Positions 8,486 to 17,973 are shown, counted from the stretch's first letter. The stretch is DNA of 64,000 nt from Mesorhizobium sp. M1B.F.Ca.ET.045.04.1.1 (GCF_003952465.1 NZ_CP034448.1:1922001-1986000), one strand, 5' to 3'. Made by a program: numbers and translations. The notes: generated by a model not told the origin, from the letters alone.

Positions 8486-9604
8486 TCAGAGGTTGATCGA
8501 CAATCCCTGATACATGTCCGGCGTGACGTAGCCGACGGTCGGGTTCTCCATCACCTCAAGCTGCAGCTTGAAGATGCGCGCCGCGTCCTTGTCCTTGTTG
8601 GCCCACTCGAACCAGATCGGCACCGCGATTTCCTGGAACTTTTGGAGATCTTCTGCGCCAAGCCGGTTGATTTCGATGCCCGCGTCGGTGAATTTGTGCC
8701 AAGCCTCCATGTCGGCCTTCTGGATCGCGCCGAAATGGGTGTTCGAATAGACCTGGATCTCGTCTTCCACGAACTTCTTGAGATTGTCCGGGAGTTGGTT
8801 CCAGACGTTCATGTTGACGGCGAAATCCATCAGGTCGACGGGCTGATACACCGACATCAGCCCAGGCGGCCCCATGGAAATGTATTTGGTCACTTGTTGG
8901 AAGCCGAGCGCCCAGTTTACCGCCGGGCCCGTGTAGTCGGCCGCATCGATCGTGCCTTTTTCCAGCGCGGAGAACACCTCGCCGCCCGGCAGCAGCGTGG
9001 TCTTGGCGCCGGCTTTCGCGAATGTCTCGGCGATCATGCCGCCCGGTACGCGCAGCTTCAGATCCCTGAAATCCTCGATCGAGCGGATCGGTGTCTTTGA
9101 GTGGATGATGTTCGGGCCGTGATGAATGCGGTTGACGTAGTAAAGACCTTGTTTGGCATAAAGGTCGCGCGCAGCCTGCAGGCCACCTTTCGAATAGAAG
9201 AAGATGTCCCATTCGTGCGGATAACGTAGCCCCATCGTGTACGAGGATAGGAACGCTGCAGCGGGAAGCTTGCCGGCCCAGTAAAGCGAAAACGAGTTCA
9301 TCGCCTCCAGGACGCCGTTCTTCACCCCGTCGAGGAGCTCGAAATCACCAACGATGTCCTTTGCCTTGAACGGCTGAAATTCGAGTTGGCCGCCGGTCTT
9401 TTCCTTGATGGTCCCGCACCATTTCTGGAAAGTTTCAAGTCCGACACCCGCCGGCCACGAGGTTTGGATTTTCCAGGTGATAGTGTCAGCGGCTCCGGCC
9501 CTTCGAACCCAGGGAGCGGTAACAGCCGTCGCCGTTAACCCAGCGACAAGTCCACTCGTCTTCAGAAATCTTCGCCTTGATTGGGAACGCGATTCTCCGT
9601 CCAT
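8486..9604 (-). CDS. dctP: TRAP transporter substrate-binding protein (DctP/TakP type)
   Basis: Periplasmic solute receptor of the TRAP system. I chose the ATG at 9604 because a GGGAGG ribosome-binding site lies about seven bases upstream; a TTG 30 bases earlier has none. The mature part follows a twin-arginine-type signal, SRRRFLKTSG, that ends in an AGAA-type cleavage region. LKLRVPGGM carries the conserved ligand-carboxylate Arg, and AADYTGPAVNWALGF matches the TakP subgroup, whose known members bind 2-keto acids such as pyruvate. A keto- or hydroxy-acid ligand is therefore likely but not proven. It is the first gene of the dctP-dctQ-dctM operon; its promoter lies in the 600-base gap upstream. 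Confidence 0.92.
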   Translation of the reverse strand: MDGESRSQSRRRFLKTSGLVAGLTATAVTAPWVRRAGAADTITWKIQTSWPAGVGLETFQKWCGTIKEKTGGQLEFQPFKAKDIVGDFELLDGVKNGVLEAMNSFSLYWAGKLPAAAFLSSYTMGLRYPHEWDIFFYSKGGLQAARDLYAKQGLYYVNRIHHGPNIIHSKTPIRSIEDFRDLKLRVPGGMIAETFAKAGAKTTLLPGGEVFSALEKGTIDAADYTGPAVNWALGFQQVTKYISMGPPGLMSVYQPVDLMDFAVNMNVWNQLPDNLKKFVEDEIQVYSNTHFGAIQKADMEAWHKFTDAGIEINRLGAEDLQKFQEIAVPIWFEWANKDKDAARIFKLQLEVMENPTVGYVTPDMYQGLSINL

Positions 9605-10200
9605 TGTCTTCCTCCCTGTTCGGCGAGCGGACAAATGATAGGCCCGCCGCCGGTCTCAAAATCGTAAAATCAATGACACAAGGGATGTCCGTTCTTGTGG
9701 GACAAGAGCTGCCCCTTGTCCGCAATCGTTTTTCGCCAAATTGCCAACGCCACAACCGAGCGAAAGGAACTGGCGCAGCTTGCAAATAACATAGCGCGGC
9801 GCGACCATTTTCAACCGCCGCGCGCCCCGCCCAAGTATGCTTGTGCGCTATCAATAAATCTACCTATGAATGGGTTATCGCCTAGGCAATACAGCGTCGT
9901 CCGGCTCATCCGACGCCGATGTGATCTCCGTCCTTGCTGCTCTGGCTGGAAAAACGATGGCCGAGTGACTGCACTCTATGGTCCTGGTCTGCATCGAAGC
10001 GGCATGCCGCCAGCGGTGCTGATGGCAAGGCAATGCAAGGATTTGGAGCGCTGACTGCAATCCGTCTTTTCGCCCAACGAACTTCCAAATTCCGGTCGCG
10101 CGGCCGTTGCTGACCGTGCCAGCCACGAAGCATCCGCGACATTTGACATACTAATCTTCAGAAAAAGTACGACGGAAAACTCGCTAACCCGTTGAAAACG
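9605..10200. other. Intergenic region upstream of the TRAP operon
   Basis: About 600 bases without a credible gene on either strand. The left third is the promoter and leader region of dctP, which is read leftward. The right end is downstream of tRNA-Arg. The sequence around 9660-9740 is AT-richer than its surroundings, as expected for a promoter, but no specific operator can be named. Confidence 0.4.
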
Positions 10201-10277
10201 TGGTGATCCCGACAGGAATCGAACCTGTGACCTACAGATTAGGAATCTGCCGCTCTATCCTACTGAGCTACGGGACC
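10201..10277 (-). tRNA. tRNA-Arg (anticodon CCT)
   Basis: A 77-nucleotide tRNA on the minus strand. The 5' acceptor arm GGTCCCG pairs with CGGGATC (one G-U), the discriminator is A, and CCA is encoded. The T loop contains GTTCGATTC. The anticodon arm has the loop TTCCTAA, giving anticodon CCT, which reads AGG (Arg). D-arm residues AGCTCAGTAGGATAGAGC are typical. Nothing suggests an integrated element at its 3' end. Confidence 0.96.
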
Positions 10278-10280
10278 ACG

Positions 10281-10308
10281 CGGCCCGACACATAAACGCT
10301 TCGGGCCG
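10281..10308 (-). other. Hairpin between the M20 gene and tRNA-Arg
   Basis: CGGCCCGA (10281-10288) pairs perfectly with TCGGGCCG (10301-10308) around a 12-base loop. It sits just upstream of the tRNA and downstream of the leftward-read amidohydrolase gene. It may stop readthrough or mark a processing site, but no T-tract follows. Confidence 0.35.
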
Positions 10309-10409
10309 GTTCGCCAAGAGGCGTTGCTGGCGTGCCGGGCAGCACTTTGCTCCGTGACGCCGGCCGTGCGGGCGGCGAGGCGAATCTCGCCGCCGCGCAG
10401 TGGAGGCGC

Positions 10410-11573
10410 TCAGGCGGCCAGAGCCGTCTCCGCCAACCGCACCCAGTAGCTCATGCCATGCGGGATGACCTCGTCGTTGAAGTCGTACGCCGGATGATGC
10501 AGGCCGGCCGAGTCGCCGTTGCCGATGAAGATGAAGGCGCCGGGGCGCGCTTCCAGCATGTAGGAAAAATCCTCGCCGCCCATCACCGGCTGGATGGCGC
10601 GGTGGACATGGGCGTCGCCGGCGACGTCGGCGGCGATATCGCTGGCGAAGACCGTCTCTTCGGCGTGGTTGAAGGTGACGGGATAGTTGGCGTCGTAATC
10701 GACCTCGATCGTCGCGCCAAAGGCCGACGCAAGGCCGGCGCAGATGGCGCGGATGCGCTCTTCCGCCTTCCTCGCCACTTCCTTCTTCAGCGTGCGCACC
10801 GTACCGGCGATCTCGGCTTGTTCCGGAATGACGTTATAGGCATCGCCGGCGTGGAATTTGGTCACCGACACCACCACGGCCTCGACCGGATCGGTGCTGC
10901 GCGAGGCAATGGTCTGCAAAGCGCCCACCAGCTGGCTGGTGATGACGATCGGGTCGATGGTGCCGTGCGGCATCGCCGCATGGCCGCCATGCCCCTTGAC
11001 GGTTATGGTGAATTCAGCGGTCGCCGCCATGATCGGGCCGGGCTTGATGGCGAACTCGCCGACGGGAAGGCCGGGCATGTTGTGCATGCCGAACACCTTC
11101 GAGATGCCGAAGCGCTCCATCATGCCGTCCTTGACCATTTCGTTGCCGCCGCCGCCGCCTTCCTCGGCCGGCTGGAAGATCACCGCCACGGAACCGGCGA
11201 AATTGCGCGTCTCGGCGAGATATTTGGCGGCGCCGAGCAGCATGGCGGTGTGGCCGTCATGGCCGCAGGCATGCATCTTGCCGGCGACGGTCGACGCATA
11301 GGGCTTGCCGGTGATCTCGTTGATCGGCAACGCGTCCATGTCGGCGCGCAACCCGATGGTCGGGCCTTCGCCCTTGCGGCCGCGGATGATGCCGACGACA
11401 CCGGTCTTGCCGAGCCCCGTCACAACCTCGTCGCAGCCGAAGGCCTCCAGCTTGTCGATGACGAAGGCGGCGGTCTGGAACACGTCGAAGTTCAGTTCCG
11501 GCGTCTGGTGCAGATGGCGTCGCCAGCCGGCGACTTCTTCCTGCATTTCCGCGGCACGGTTGAGAATTGGCAT
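10410..11573 (-). CDS. M20 family amidohydrolase (hippurate hydrolase-like)
   Basis: Zinc/manganese-dependent amidohydrolase of 387 residues, the usual length for the HipO/AbgA/IAA-amino-acid hydrolase branch of peptidase family M20D. Metal-binding and catalytic motifs are all present: RADMDALP (76-83), CGHDGHTAML from Cys103 with His105 and His108, the Glu pair in AEEGGGGG, GMHNMPGLP, and a C-terminal GGEDFSYML. No signal peptide, so the enzyme is cytosolic and cleaves an N-acyl amino acid. The exact acyl group cannot be inferred. The gene is monocistronic and divergent from the DD-carboxypeptidase gene. Confidence 0.9.
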   Translation of the reverse strand: MPILNRAAEMQEEVAGWRRHLHQTPELNFDVFQTAAFVIDKLEAFGCDEVVTGLGKTGVVGIIRGRKGEGPTIGLRADMDALPINEITGKPYASTVAGKMHACGHDGHTAMLLGAAKYLAETRNFAGSVAVIFQPAEEGGGGGNEMVKDGMMERFGISKVFGMHNMPGLPVGEFAIKPGPIMAATAEFTITVKGHGGHAAMPHGTIDPIVITSQLVGALQTIASRSTDPVEAVVVSVTKFHAGDAYNVIPEQAEIAGTVRTLKKEVARKAEERIRAICAGLASAFGATIEVDYDANYPVTFNHAEETVFASDIAADVAGDAHVHRAIQPVMGGEDFSYMLEARPGAFIFIGNGDSAGLHHPAYDFNDEVIPHGMSYWVRLAETALAA

Positions 11574-11788
11574 AATCGGTCCATTTCTTTGTTGGGGCAG
11601 GCGGTTCAGGTCGGTTGCCCGGCAATTGTGATTGTGTGGCGCTTTGCCATTTTGGCGTCACATAGGCTAAATAGCACCGCATAATGCGGCACGGCGTCGA
11701 GGGACGGTCCGCACCATGCTGGCCATCGCGTAACGAAATCTTACGGAGCCAGCGGCAATTACGGCAAGAGGCGATTTCGGAATTGATC

Positions 11789-12955
11789 ATGCGGCAAAGG
11801 CATTTCCTCAACCTATTGCTTGCGGGCGCGCTGGCGCTACCGGTGCTTTCGGGTGCGGCGCGCGCCAATCCGGTGGTGCTTTTCGACCTGAAGAGCGGCA
11901 AGGTGCTCGAGCATCAGGACGCCTTCAAGCGCTGGTATCCGGCCTCGCTCAGCAAGCTGATGACGGCCTATGTCACGTTCCGGGCGATCGCGGCCGGCGA
12001 GGTGGCGCTCGATTCGCCGATCAAGGTGACGAAACATTCCGCCGGCGAGCCGCCGAGCAAGATGGGCTTCAAGCCGGGCTCGGTAATGCGGCTCGACAAT
12101 GCGCTGAAGATGATGCTGGTCAAATCGGCCAACGACATCGCCATGGCCGTCGGCGAGAATATCGGCGGATCGCAGGCCGCCTTCGCCGACCGCATGAACG
12201 CCGAGGCCGCCAGGCTCGGCATGGTCGGAACGCATTTCGTCAATCCGAACGGACTCTATTCGCCGGACCAGTACACGACCGCGCGCGACCTCGCTGTCCT
12301 GGTGACGGCGCTCCGCAACGACTTCCCGCAATATGCGCCGTGGTTCTCCATCGAGGGACTTGCCGTCGGCAAGAAGGCGCTCCCGAACTACAATCTGCTC
12401 ATCGGCCGCTACCCGGGCGCCGACGGCATGAAGACAGGCTTCGTCTGCTCGTCGGGCTTCAACATGATCGGCTCCGCGACGCGCGACGGCCGCACGCTGG
12501 TCGCCGTGGTGCTTGGCGAAAAATCCGCCATCAGCCGCGCTGAAGCCGCGGCGAAGCTGCTCGACCAGGGTTTTGACACTCCGGCGGCCGGCTCGACGAC
12601 GCTCGCGGCGCTCAAGCCCTATGGCGACACGCTGTCGCCCAACGACATGAATGACGAGATCTGCAAGAAGAAGACGAAAGAAGAGCAATCCGAGGCAGCG
12701 CCCACCGTGGATGCCAAGGACAAGCCGAAATCGCCTTATCAGGTGAAACTCGACCACCCGACGCTGATCGCGGTCGGCCTCGGCGGCGCGACCGGACCGG
12801 CGCCCAAGGCCTTCGTCGACCAGACCGATCAGAACTATGCCGATGTGCCGCTGCCGAGCTGGCGGCCCGACAAGCCGCTGCCAGCCGGCGCCGCACCCGC
12901 CGCCACCGCTTCCGCCGCGGCGCAGGGGGATCAGCCGGCCAAGGCCGCGAACTAG
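11789..12955 (+). CDS. D-alanyl-D-alanine carboxypeptidase (PBP5/6 type, S11)
   Basis: Periplasmic penicillin-binding protein that trims the terminal D-Ala from peptidoglycan stem peptides. From the ATG at 11789 it has a signal peptide (residues 1-26). The catalytic motifs are SLSK (Ser53, Lys56), SAN (113-115) and KTG (215-217), in the right order and spacing. The frame continues upstream to 11684, but the preceding residues are charged and would bury the signal peptide, so the later start is preferred. After the catalytic domain comes a roughly 120-residue tail, rich in Lys, Pro and Ala, without a clear PBP5 C-terminal domain. Its stop is two bases before the CobW-family gene. Confidence 0.9.
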   Translation: MRQRHFLNLLLAGALALPVLSGAARANPVVLFDLKSGKVLEHQDAFKRWYPASLSKLMTAYVTFRAIAAGEVALDSPIKVTKHSAGEPPSKMGFKPGSVMRLDNALKMMLVKSANDIAMAVGENIGGSQAAFADRMNAEAARLGMVGTHFVNPNGLYSPDQYTTARDLAVLVTALRNDFPQYAPWFSIEGLAVGKKALPNYNLLIGRYPGADGMKTGFVCSSGFNMIGSATRDGRTLVAVVLGEKSAISRAEAAAKLLDQGFDTPAAGSTTLAALKPYGDTLSPNDMNDEICKKKTKEEQSEAAPTVDAKDKPKSPYQVKLDHPTLIAVGLGGATGPAPKAFVDQTDQNYADVPLPSWRPDKPLPAGAAPAATASAAAQGDQPAKAAN

Positions 12956-12957
12956 CG

Positions 12958-14061
12958 ATGAGCGGCGGCTTTCCCATTCCCGTCTCGGTGCTCACCGGTT
13001 TTCTCGGCGCCGGCAAGACGACGCTGCTCAACCGGCTGCTCAAGGATCCGCAGCTCGCCGACACGGCTGTCATCATCAACGAGTTCGGCGAGGTGGCGAT
13101 CGACCATTTGCTGGTCGAGCAGGCTTCGGACGGCATCATCCAGCTTTCCGACGGCTGCCTCTGCTGCACGGTGCGCGGCGACCTCGTCGACACGCTGGCC
13201 GACCTCGTCGACCGGCTGCAGACCGGCCGCATCGCCAGGCTGGTGCGCGTCGTCGTCGAGACCACAGGGCTTGCCGATCCCGCGCCGGTGCTGCAGTCGA
13301 TCATGGCGCATCCGGCGCTGGTGCAGGCTTTCCGGCTCGACAGCGTCATCACGCTGATCGATGCCGTCAACGGCGAGGCCGCGCTCGACGGCCATGTCGA
13401 GGCGGTGAAGCAGGCGGCGGTCGCCGACCGCATCGTGCTGACCAAGACCGACCTCGCCGAGAGCAGCGATGTCGAGGCCCTGAGGGCCCGACTTCACCAG
13501 ATAAACCCGGGCGCCCTGCTGCTCGACGTCAACGATCCGGGCACGGGCGCCGCGTCTCTGTTCAATTGCGGCCTCTACAACCCGGAGACCAAGAGCGCCG
13601 ACGTGCGGCGCTGGCTCGGCGAAGAGGCCGCGCATGATCATCACCACCATGATGACCATGATCACAGCCACCATCATCACGACCACCGCCACGACAGCCG
13701 CGTGCGCTCCCACGCACTCGTCCATGACGGCCCGGTGCCGTTCTCGGCGATCGAGATGTTCCTCGATCTTCTGCGCTCCACGCATGGCGAGAAGCTGCTG
13801 CGCATGAAGGGTGTCATCGAGTTGATGGAGGATCCGTCGCGGCCGCTGGTCATCCACGGCGTGCAGAAGATCCTACATCCGCCGGCGAGGCTGCCGGCCT
13901 GGCCGGACGGGCAGCGCGGCACCCGCCTGGTGCTGGTCACGCTCGACATGCCGCAAGACTACATCCAGCGGCTGTTCGCCGCCTTCACCAACAGGCCGTC
14001 GATCGACACGCCGGACCGGACGGCGCTCGAGGCCAATCCGCTGGCGATCGCCGGACTGTAA
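12958..14061 (+). CDS. CobW/COG0523 family metal-chaperone GTPase
   Basis: G3E-family P-loop GTPase of 367 residues. It shows GFLGAGKT (14-21, Walker A), the family's CLCC metal site (67-70, in a GCLCCTVRGD context), ETTGLADPAP, TKTD as the guanine-recognition motif, and a CobW C-terminal domain. Between the domains is a run of mostly His and Asp residues (about 227-247), a likely metal-collecting loop. Such proteins deliver zinc or cobalt to target enzymes; the His loop fits either. Here the gene follows a DD-carboxypeptidase rather than cobalamin genes, so the zinc branch (YjiA/ZigA-like) is more likely than true CobW. No Zur-type operator was identified. Confidence 0.88.
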   Translation: MSGGFPIPVSVLTGFLGAGKTTLLNRLLKDPQLADTAVIINEFGEVAIDHLLVEQASDGIIQLSDGCLCCTVRGDLVDTLADLVDRLQTGRIARLVRVVVETTGLADPAPVLQSIMAHPALVQAFRLDSVITLIDAVNGEAALDGHVEAVKQAAVADRIVLTKTDLAESSDVEALRARLHQINPGALLLDVNDPGTGAASLFNCGLYNPETKSADVRRWLGEEAAHDHHHHDDHDHSHHHHDHRHDSRVRSHALVHDGPVPFSAIEMFLDLLRSTHGEKLLRMKGVIELMEDPSRPLVIHGVQKILHPPARLPAWPDGQRGTRLVLVTLDMPQDYIQRLFAAFTNRPSIDTPDRTALEANPLAIAGL

Positions 14062-14073
14062 GCCGAAAAGCAG

Positions 14074-14316
14074 TTAGGTTGAGGTCGCGCCGCCGCGCTC
14101 GACCAGGAAACGATGGCCGCCGTCGACCGCGGCCGTCTCGACCAGCTGGTGGCCGGCATCGGCGCAGAAGGCCGGAATGTCGATCACGGCCAGCGGGTCG
14201 GTGGTTTCGAGCCAGAGCCGGCTGCCGGGCCGCATCGCGGCCAGGCGCTTGCGGGCTTTCAGCACCGGCAATGGGCAGTTCAATCCCTTGAGGTCGTACG
14301 TGGCTGGCCTGGGCAA
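14074..14316 (-). CDS. TusA-like sulfurtransferase
   Basis: Small cytosolic protein of 80 residues with the SirA/TusA fold signature LKGLNCPLPVLKARK, in which Cys14 of the CPxP motif would carry the persulfide. Family members relay sulfur for tRNA thiolation, molybdenum cofactor or other pathways. It is read leftward, tail to tail with the CobW-family gene (12 bases apart), and follows the L,D-transpeptidase-like lipoprotein gene by 10 bases, so it is co-transcribed with it. It lacks the wider tus gene set in view, so its partner is unknown. Confidence 0.85.
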   Translation of the reverse strand: MPRPATYDLKGLNCPLPVLKARKRLAAMRPGSRLWLETTDPLAVIDIPAFCADAGHQLVETAAVDGGHRFLVERGGATST

Positions 14317-14326
14317 GGCAAAAATC

Positions 14327-15622
14327 TCAGCCGCCGAACATGCCGAGCAGCTTCTTCTTCAGCTTCGACACCGTGCCCTCATCGGCGCTTGCCGCCTGGG
14401 TCTCGATCGCCGGTTGGGCGGGCGCGGCCTCGACGCCTGCGGTGACCACCGGCTGCTGGGCCGCCTGCTTGGCGGCTTCCTTCTCGGCCAGCGCCTGCGC
14501 CTTGGCCTGTTCCTTGGCGGCCCTGGCGGCCTCGATCGCCGCCAGCCGCTGCTCCTCGGCCTTGCGCTTGGCCTCCTTCTCCGCATCGATCGCCGCCATC
14601 TTGCGGCCGAGCGGGGAATCGATGCGGCCCATGCGCGTCGTCTCCGTCACCGAACCGTCGGAATTCATCGAAGGCGGATCGATCGGAACGCGTTCGCCGC
14701 GGGCGCGGCGCTTCGACCAGTCGGAAACGATGCTGGCTTCCTTGATGCCGGCGATGGTCGGCTTCGGTGCCGGGGTGCTCGACTTCACGGCCGAGTTGAA
14801 GGCCGCGTCGTAGCCCTTCTCATAGTTGGCGTAGGCCGTCTTCAACGAGTCCGGCTGGGTGCTTGCCGGGCAGGGGCCGGTCGGATCGAAGGTCGTGCCT
14901 TCGGGCGCCACCTGGTTGAAGACGTAGCGCTTTTCGCAGACGTCGACCTTCGGCGGCACCTTGGTGATCTCGAAATTGTCGTAGCCGACCTTCAGCATCT
15001 TCCAGAACTCGTAGTTCGGGTCGTTGCGGTAGCGCGCCATGTTGGCGGCGGTCATGCGGAACGGGAAAGCCTGGATTTGGAACTCGGTCTGGCCGCCCTG
15101 GAAGGCATCGCGGCCGAAGGCATAGATCTGCTCGATCTGCGCGTCGGTCATCGAATAGCAGCCGGAGGACGAACAGGCGCCGTGCACCATCAGATTGGCG
15201 CCGGTGCGGCCGTTGGCGCGGTCATAGGCGTTGGGAAAGCCGATGTTGAAGGACAGATGGTAGTTCGAGCGCGGATTCATCTGCGACGGACGCACCGTGT
15301 AGAAGCCTTCCGGCGCCTGGCGGTCGCCCTCGGTGTATTTAGGGCCGAGCTTGCCCGACCATTTGCAGATGTCGTAACTGGCGACGAGATCGTAGCGGCC
15401 GTTGGTCTTGGCCTTCCAGATCTCCAGCTTGCCTTCTTCCTTGAAGATGCGCGCCATCACCGAGGAGGTGCGCACCATGCCCTTGGCCCTCATGTCGGCC
15501 AAGATCTTGTCCGGCAGCGGCTTGTTGGCCTCCGGCGCGAAATCCTTCATCGACGAATCGTTGCAGCCGGCGACGCCTATCGCGGCGATCAGGACTCCGG
15601 TGCGGGCAAGCTTGGCAAACAT
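14327..15622 (-). CDS. YafK-type L,D-transpeptidase-domain lipoprotein
   Basis: Exported lipoprotein of 431 residues. The lipobox GVAGC places lipidated Cys at residue 20. A YkuD-like catalytic domain follows, with the signature VHGACSSSGCYS giving His147 and nucleophile Cys155, in the form found in E. coli YafK/DpaA, which removes Braun lipoprotein from peptidoglycan. A C-terminal stretch rich in Ala, Glu and Lys (about 330-400) looks like a helical stalk. Function in peptidoglycan remodelling is well supported by the motif, but whether it acts as a transpeptidase or a hydrolase is not. It is transcribed with the TusA-like gene downstream. Confidence 0.87.
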   Translation of the reverse strand: MFAKLARTGVLIAAIGVAGCNDSSMKDFAPEANKPLPDKILADMRAKGMVRTSSVMARIFKEEGKLEIWKAKTNGRYDLVASYDICKWSGKLGPKYTEGDRQAPEGFYTVRPSQMNPRSNYHLSFNIGFPNAYDRANGRTGANLMVHGACSSSGCYSMTDAQIEQIYAFGRDAFQGGQTEFQIQAFPFRMTAANMARYRNDPNYEFWKMLKVGYDNFEITKVPPKVDVCEKRYVFNQVAPEGTTFDPTGPCPASTQPDSLKTAYANYEKGYDAAFNSAVKSSTPAPKPTIAGIKEASIVSDWSKRRARGERVPIDPPSMNSDGSVTETTRMGRIDSPLGRKMAAIDAEKEAKRKAEEQRLAAIEAARAAKEQAKAQALAEKEAAKQAAQQPVVTAGVEAAPAQPAIETQAASADEGTVSKLKKKLLGMFGG

Positions 15623-15832
15623 CGGTACGGCTACGTCTTTCTTCGGGCCAACGGCTTCGGCATGGCCGGGCCCGCAGGCTGAACACCAATGGACCGTAAG
15701 CCCGTTAACCTTGAAAATTCCTTACCGCAAGCCTCGGCCAACCCCTCACGGCGATTTCCATTGAACCGAATCCGGCGGCATTTTTGTGGCGGAATTGTGC
15801 GTTCCCGCCACAGTTTACCACGAAGAGCCTGA

Positions 15833-16783
15833 TTAAAGGCTGCGGCCCATCGCCAGGTATTTCTCGCGGCGCTGCTCGCGGAAATCGGTGTTGGCGCCGG
15901 CAAAATCCTTCATCGTCTTGGCGATGAGGTCGCCGGTGGCGGCTATCACCGTTTCCGGCGCGCGCTGGGCGCCGCCCATCGGCTCGGGAACGATGGCGTC
16001 GATGATCTTCATCTCGAGCAGGTCCTGGGCGGTGATCTTCATGTTGGTGGCCGCGTCCTTGGATCGGGTGGTGTCGCGCCACAGGATCGAGGCCGCGCCC
16101 TCCGGCGAAATGACCGAATAGATGGCATGCTCCAGCATGTAGACGCGGTTGGCGGTGGCAATCGCAATGGCGCCGCCCGAGCCGCCTTCGCCGATGACGA
16201 CCGAGATCGACGGCACTTTCAGCGCCAGGCAGGCCGAGGTCGAGCGCGCGATGGCCTCAGCCTGGCCGCGTTCCTCGGCGCCGACGCCGGGATAGGCGCC
16301 TGCGGTGTCGACCAGCGTCAAAAGCGGGATATTGAAGCGGTCGGCAAGCTCCATCAGGCGCACCGCCTTGCGGTAGCCTTCAGGCCGCACCGAGCCGAAA
16401 TTATGCTTGATGCGGCTTGCCGTGTCCGAGCCCTTCTCCTGGCCGATCACCGCCACCGGCTCGCCGCGGAAGCGGGCGAAGCCGCCGACGATCGCCTGGT
16501 CGTCGCCGAAATTGCGGTCGCCGGCCAAAGGCGTGAAATCGCTGAACAGGCCCTTGATGTAGTCGACGCAATGCGGCCGGTCGGGATGGCGCGCGACCTG
16601 CACCTTCTGCCAGGGGGTGAGCGCCTTGTAGAGGTCGCGCAGCGCATCGCGCGAACGCTTCTCCAGCCGGTTGATCTCGTCGGCGACGTCAACCGCCTCG
16701 CCGTTTTCGGCAAGCTTCTTCAGCTCGAGGATCTTCAGCTCCAGATCCTGCACCGGCTTTTCGAAATCGAGGTAATTGTACAT
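15833..16783 (-). CDS. accA: Acetyl-CoA carboxylase carboxyltransferase subunit alpha
   Basis: Alpha subunit of the carboxyltransferase of acetyl-CoA carboxylase (first step of fatty acid synthesis), forming an alpha2-beta2 complex with AccD. I choose the ATG at 16783, giving [10 protein letters not shown], which is the usual N-terminus of alphaproteobacterial AccA (316 residues). The frame extends further upstream, but those residues do not fit the family. Crotonase-fold motifs are clear: [36 protein letters not shown] and GEGGSGGA. It lies 99 bases after xerD on the same strand. Confidence 0.95.
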   Translation of the reverse strand: MYNYLDFEKPVQDLELKILELKKLAENGEAVDVADEINRLEKRSRDALRDLYKALTPWQKVQVARHPDRPHCVDYIKGLFSDFTPLAGDRNFGDDQAIVGGFARFRGEPVAVIGQEKGSDTASRIKHNFGSVRPEGYRKAVRLMELADRFNIPLLTLVDTAGAYPGVGAEERGQAEAIARSTSACLALKVPSISVVIGEGGSGGAIAIATANRVYMLEHAIYSVISPEGAASILWRDTTRSKDAATNMKITAQDLLEMKIIDAIVPEPMGGAQRAPETVIAATGDLIAKTMKDFAGANTDFREQRREKYLAMGRSL

Positions 16784-16882
16784 GCTTGGGCGGACCGATC
16801 CGTCGGAAGGCAATGGCAGGCGGAACCTTAGAAATGCTGGCTCCGGGCGGTGGAACGTCGCCCTCACATAGCGATATGAGGC

Positions 16883-17797
16883 CTAGTCGGCAAGCGGATG
16901 ATGATCGTTGACCAGCCGCACCAGACGCTCCTCCAGCACATGGGTGTAGATCTGCGTGGTGGAGATGTCGGCGTGGCCAAGCAGTTGCTGCACGGCCCGC
17001 AAATCCGCCCCGTTCTGCAAGAGATGGCTGGCAAAGGCGTGGCGAAGCACATGCGGCGAGATCTTGGCCGAGGCGATGCCGGCCCGGGCCGCCAGGCCCT
17101 TGAGATCGCGCGCGAAGACCTGCCGGGAGAGGTGGCCGCTGTCGGAGGCGGCGGGAAACAGGTAGGGACTGTCGGTAAGGGCGGGCTTGGATGCCCGTTC
17201 CGAAAGCCATGCCCGCATCGCGGCGCGCGCCTTGGCCGACAGCGGCACCATGCGCTCCTTGTCGCCCTTGCCGCGCACCATGAAGAAACGGTCGTCGCGC
17301 TGCGCCACCGTCACCGGCAGGCCGACCAGCTCGGAGACGCGCAGGCCTGTGGCATAAAGCACCTCGACCAACGCGTGCAGGCGCAACGCCGCCAGCCGGT
17401 CGCCGTCCGGCGCGGCACCGGCCGCTTCCTCGGCCGCGCGATCGAGCAGGCGGCCGGTCTCGGCTTCGTTCATCGTCTTCGGCAGCGGCCGGCCCTTCCT
17501 CGGGCTGTCCAGCGTTCCCGTCGGGTCGTCCCCACGCAGACCTTCGGCGTAGAGGAATTTGAAGAACTGGCGGATCGCCGACAATTTGCGCGCCTGCGAG
17601 GTCGGCGCGAAGCCTCTGGCCGCGATGTCGTCGAGATAGGCGCGGATATCGGCCGCTCCCGCTCCCGCCAGCCCGCCGCCGATGGCTTCGGAGGCGTCTT
17701 CCAGGTCGCGGCGGTAGGAGGAAAGCGTGTTCTCGGCCGCCCCCCGCTCGGCGCTCATCATCTCCAGGAAGGCTTCGATGCGGGCCGCGCTGTTCAT
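16883..17797 (-). CDS. xerD: Site-specific tyrosine recombinase XerD
   Basis: Tyrosine recombinase of 304 residues that, with XerC, resolves chromosome dimers at dif under FtsK control. All catalytic residues are visible: Arg153 (GLRVSEL), Lys177, His249 and Arg252 (HVLRHAF), His275 (LLGHADI) and nucleophile Tyr284. The N-terminal SAM-like DNA-binding domain is complete. Its place next to accA and aroK is the usual rhizobial chromosomal position, so it is the housekeeping XerD and not a phage or plasmid integrase. A 50-residue membrane peptide is encoded 23 bases upstream on the same strand and may share its promoter. Confidence 0.93.
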   Translation of the reverse strand: MNSAARIEAFLEMMSAERGAAENTLSSYRRDLEDASEAIGGGLAGAGAADIRAYLDDIAARGFAPTSQARKLSAIRQFFKFLYAEGLRGDDPTGTLDSPRKGRPLPKTMNEAETGRLLDRAAEEAAGAAPDGDRLAALRLHALVEVLYATGLRVSELVGLPVTVAQRDDRFFMVRGKGDKERMVPLSAKARAAMRAWLSERASKPALTDSPYLFPAASDSGHLSRQVFARDLKGLAARAGIASAKISPHVLRHAFASHLLQNGADLRAVQQLLGHADISTTQIYTHVLEERLVRLVNDHHPLAD

Positions 17798-17820
17798 CTG
17801 GCCGGATCAGTTCTTCTCGG

Positions 17821-17973
17821 TTAGTTTTTCTTCGGATTGAGCTTCTCGGCGGGAATGCGCACGCTCATTTCCGCCTTCTTCGGTTCCACGAACATCGCCA
17901 GAGCGAACATCGCGCCATAGGCAATGCCTGCAAGAACCGCCAGCGTCACGACAAAGCGAAACAATGTCGGCAT
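17821..17973 (-). CDS. Small membrane protein upstream of xerD (50 aa)
   Basis: Short frame of 50 codons. A single hydrophobic helix (residues about 5-29) is followed by a charged tail rich in Lys and Pro ending in NPKKN. Codon use and third-position GC match neighbouring genes. It lies 23 bases before xerD on the same strand and divergently from aroK, so it probably shares the xerD promoter. A one-helix inner-membrane protein with a cytoplasmic tail is the simplest reading. No function can be assigned. Confidence 0.65.
   Translation of the reverse strand: MPTLFRFVVTLAVLAGIAYGAMFALAMFVEPKKAEMSVRIPAEKLNPKKN

Noticed and set aside
10201..10277. tRNA-Arg as an integration site for a mobile island
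   Set aside because: No integrase next to it and no repeated 3' tRNA segment was seen in the window.
14177..15682. 501-codon frame antisense to the YafK-like gene
   Set aside because: Composition of Leu/Arg/Gly runs typical of a GC shadow; the minus strand encodes a lipoprotein with lipobox and catalytic motif.
16883..17797. Tyrosine recombinase as a phage integrase
   Set aside because: Position next to accA and aroK, length and motifs match chromosomal XerD.
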